From NCBI RefSeq assembly GCF_000424065.1, contig NZ_AUJE01000029.1, positions 1 through 57,970 of the forward strand: DNA of 57,970 nt, in the 5' to 3' direction. Below the pieces are notes generated by a model, which was not told the DNA's origin, ran no database searches, and saw only the letters and a list, made by a program, of their open reading frames with translations. Origin of the DNA: Selenomonas ruminantium subsp. ruminantium ATCC 12561 (lineage in GTDB: Bacteria; Bacillota; Negativicutes; Selenomonadales; Selenomonadaceae). The translations under genes and the position numbers were made by a program. Shown here one piece after another: positions 56,280 to 57,970 of this stretch (positions are counted from its first letter, which is position 1; every line of letters starts with the position of its first letter).

Positions 56280-57428
56280 TCATGTTGTTTTTCCTAGATG
56301 GGTAAGTTTTACCCGAAGAATCCTGCGCAGGGATTCGTTGATACGTTCCTCGCGGATTTCTCCTTTTTCCACGGCTCTAAGCAACCTGAGATAGGCATCT
56401 GCCCCGTTTTGGTACACATGGCAGCTTAAAATGATGTCTGCCCCTGCGCGGACGGCTCTTAGCGCGATGTCAGGTGGTGCATAATACTTGGAAAGGGCTC
56501 CCATGGCGATGTCATCGGTGATGATAACCCCCTGGTACCCCAGGTCTCTCCGCAGAAAATCTGTCTGGATAACCTTGGAAATGCTGGCAGGAACATTTCT
56601 CTCCAGCTTGGAATATGTGGCATGATTTACCATGATGAAATAGTCAGAGGGATTCTTTTCCCTGATACAGCTCTGGAAGGGCATGACATCCCATTTCATC
56701 AGTTCCCGGCGGGAAGCATTCACCACAGTTGAATCCAGATGCGTATCGACTTTGCCCCGGCCAAGACCAGGGAAGTGCTTAAGGCAGTAAATGAAATCTT
56801 CCTGCTCATAGCCACTGGCAGCACTACGCACGAAATCCGTTACCACAACAGGAGTATTGCCAAAGGAACGACCACGCCCGGTTCCTATGTCGGCTACCGG
56901 AGCCAGGTTCACATTAAACCCGATATTCCTTAAGGCACGAGCAGTTTTTCTCGCCCAAAGCCTGGCATTATCCGGGGCCCCTGTTTCCCCAATTTCCTGG
57001 GCAGAAGGAGGTGGTGGCAGCTGCTCCTTCATGCGAGCTACCACTCCCCCCTCCTCATCTACAGCAATAAAGAGGGGCAACTTTTCCCCAGCTTGTGCCT
57101 GCAAGTGAGCATTGAGTTGCTTCACCTGCTCCTGGGTTTTCATGTTTCGGTCAAAGAGGATGATGCCTCCGATATGGTACTGATGCAGCATAAAGAGGCT
57201 TTCCTCATCCACATCAGTCCCCTGAATGCCAATCATGAACATTTGCCCAATCTTTTCCTCCAGCGTCATGGACCGGAGCATATTTTCCACACAGTCTTCT
57301 ACAGGTGCTGATATACATTTAATGGCAGGCTGGTCAGTATGGCCAGCTTCTACATTTACCACAGGCAACATGAGTATTGCCATCAGTAGCAAACATATCA
57401 GATTAATTGGTGAAGGTTTTCTTGACAT
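56280..57428 (-). CDS. nagZ: beta-N-acetylhexosaminidase, GH3 (NagZ)
   Basis: The 382-residue GH3 enzyme has a signal peptide (INLICLLLMAILMLPVVNVE, cleavage after EA) and the family motifs. These are IGQMFMIGIQGTDVD near 60, FIAVDEEGGVVARM near 117, CLKHFPGLGRGKVDTHLDS near 213 with the catalytic His, and GVIITDDIAMGALSKYY near 299 with the nucleophile Asp. It removes GlcNAc from peptidoglycan fragments, here outside the cytoplasm or as a lipid-free export. The neighbouring namZ fragment suggests a wall-recycling pair. Confidence 0.93.
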   Translation of the reverse strand: MSRKPSPINLICLLLMAILMLPVVNVEAGHTDQPAIKCISAPVEDCVENMLRSMTLEEKIGQMFMIGIQGTDVDEESLFMLHQYHIGGIILFDRNMKTQEQVKQLNAHLQAQAGEKLPLFIAVDEEGGVVARMKEQLPPPPSAQEIGETGAPDNARLWARKTARALRNIGFNVNLAPVADIGTGRGRSFGNTPVVVTDFVRSAASGYEQEDFIYCLKHFPGLGRGKVDTHLDSTVVNASRRELMKWDVMPFQSCIREKNPSDYFIMVNHATYSKLERNVPASISKVIQTDFLRRDLGYQGVIITDDIAMGALSKYYAPPDIALRAVRAGADIILSCHVYQNGADAYLRLLRAVEKGEIREERINESLRRILRVKLTHLGKTT

Positions 57429-57573
57429 AATATTACTCCTGTGCTAGTTCCAAATATTTTTACATTATTTGACAACCTCGTTATTTCTGCAGTTTGGCTA
57501 CAATCCAAGGCTGATTGCGCTGTTTTGGGGCAGCATGGAATGGTCGAACCACATAAAAAAAGTGGGGATGATT

Positions 57574-57757
57574 TTATTCGGCGTACAATAGATAGGGACG
57601 CCGCTGTTCCTTGAAACGCCTTACATCTTCCTGCCACATGGCACTGATTTCCTTGGCGCTCTTTCCGGCCAGAATAGCTTCCCGTACATAGGTTTGCCCC
57701 ATCAGCAAATCAAAATGTTCCATTTCTCTGCCAAACCGCTTAGAGTTATATCTCTTG
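57574..57757 (-). pseudogene. NamZ (DUF1343) C-terminal fragment, cut by an IS200/IS605 element
   Basis: The last 60 residues read EHFDLLMGQTYVREAILAGK, SAKEISAMWQEDVRRFKEQR and YLLYAE, the end of the exo-N-acetylmuramidase NamZ/DUF1343 family. Upstream of about 57757 the frame runs into the end hairpin of a TnpB-carrying element and is no longer NamZ. The remaining 5' part, if present, lies beyond the window. NamZ works with NagZ, whose gene is next, in peptidoglycan turnover. Confidence 0.75.
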
Positions 57758-57970
57758 AACCTCCCCCACTTATAGAAGTGGGGGATTCTTGAGAAGTTTG
57801 ATACACGGACTAACGCCCGACAGACATATCCCAAAGGAGTTGGCTGTCAGGATACCCTTATTCTCAATGGGCTGTCCAAAAGCCCTCTACACAGTTCTTC
57901 GAAATCGAAGTTCTGCTTACTTTTGCGAAGTATGTTTGCCGCCCCGTTGACATCGGCATTTGCAGTTCTG
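57757..57970 (-). mobile_element. IS200/IS605-family element end
   Basis: The end hairpin CCCCCACT-N6-AGTGGGGG (57763-57784) and flanking TTGAAC are the typical right end of TnpB-carrying elements. The element lies inside namZ and runs out of the window with its tnpB gene. The region between the hairpin and the tnpB stop may include the omega RNA 3' end. Confidence 0.8.
57847..57970 (-). CDS. tnpB: TnpB C-terminus (partial)
   Basis: The frame enters from beyond the window and reads NADVNGAANILRKSKQNFDF, then EELCRGLLDSPLRIRVS and stop at 57847. NADVNGAANIL carries the last RuvC Asp. TnpB is the RNA-guided nuclease of IS200/IS605-type elements and the ancestor of Cas12. Only 40 residues are visible, so activity cannot be judged. 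Confidence 0.85.
   Translation of the reverse strand, partial: RTANADVNGAANILRKSKQNFDFEELCRGLLDSPLRIRVS

Noticed and set aside
1-57970. Window as a closed circle joined through a TnpB gene at both ends
   Set aside because: The TnpB frame entering at 57970 does not continue in frame into the minus-strand reading at position 1, and the sequence there is not the TnpB part that should precede NADVNGAANIL.
1-57970. CRISPR arrays, tRNA or rRNA genes
   Set aside because: I saw no regularly spaced direct repeats and no cloverleaf or rRNA-like sequence while reading; this was by eye and not by a covariance search.

Overview
The window looks like a piece of a low-to-middle GC Negativicutes genome (Selenomonas/Mitsuokella-like) carrying, or belonging to, a large conjugative or mobilizable element. 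This placement is inference from protein style and from the mixture of Firmicutes-type plasmid genes with envelope and cobalamin genes; no rRNA or tRNA is visible. The two ends do not join in frame, so I do not read it as a closed circle.

0-2.2 kb holds a structured gene-less stretch, a frameshifted VirB5/TrbJ-like secreted protein and a HigBA-type toxin-antitoxin pair. 2.3-25.4 kb is the DNA-processing backbone of the element. It has a 2445-residue methylase-helicase fusion, an AbiE-like pair, a histone-like protein, an operon ending in an ArdC-type antirestriction gene, and a convergent operon with SSB, topoisomerase III and small coiled-coil proteins. A MobA/MobL-type relaxase follows a hairpin-rich candidate oriT. 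Three of these operons share an almost identical 41-bp promoter box. Two small genes, one TnpV-like and one cysteine-rich, lie entirely inside the methylase-helicase and relaxase genes in another frame. An MFS transporter and a double-glycine micro-ORF sit between the two convergent operons.

25.4-29.3 kb is cellular cargo: a LysM protein, a corrinoid adenosyltransferase, an HD hydrolase, a NIF3/CutA-like protein, a 2'-5' RNA ligase-type phosphodiesterase and a metal-binding HMA protein. 29.3-38.1 kb is accessory again: a ClpP-like protease next to a soluble VirD4/TraG-like coupling ATPase, then a string of tightly packed small genes including RNA 2'-phosphotransferase, a second TnpV-like gene and a PIN-like nuclease broken by an amber codon.

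38.2-44.7 kb is a clearly AT-rich two-gene island. It encodes a 1417-residue SF2 helicase with a C-terminal PD-(D/E)xK-like nuclease, overlapped by a 772-residue protein that I tentatively read as PIWI-like (pPIWI_RE type). This is the best candidate for an unusual defence system. 44.7-46.8 kb carries IS256 and IS3 remnants and a tyrosine recombinase. 47.1-54.4 kb, all on the minus strand, holds a DnaE homologue with ruined active sites, a stand-alone PolC-type PHP protein, an HD protein, a PD-(D/E)xK-like protein and a WYL-regulated three-gene operon. 54.4-56.3 kb is a scrapyard: a group II intron tail and broken second copies of the relaxase and ArdC 3' regions. The window ends with nagZ and a namZ gene cut by an IS200/IS605-type element whose TnpB runs off the end.
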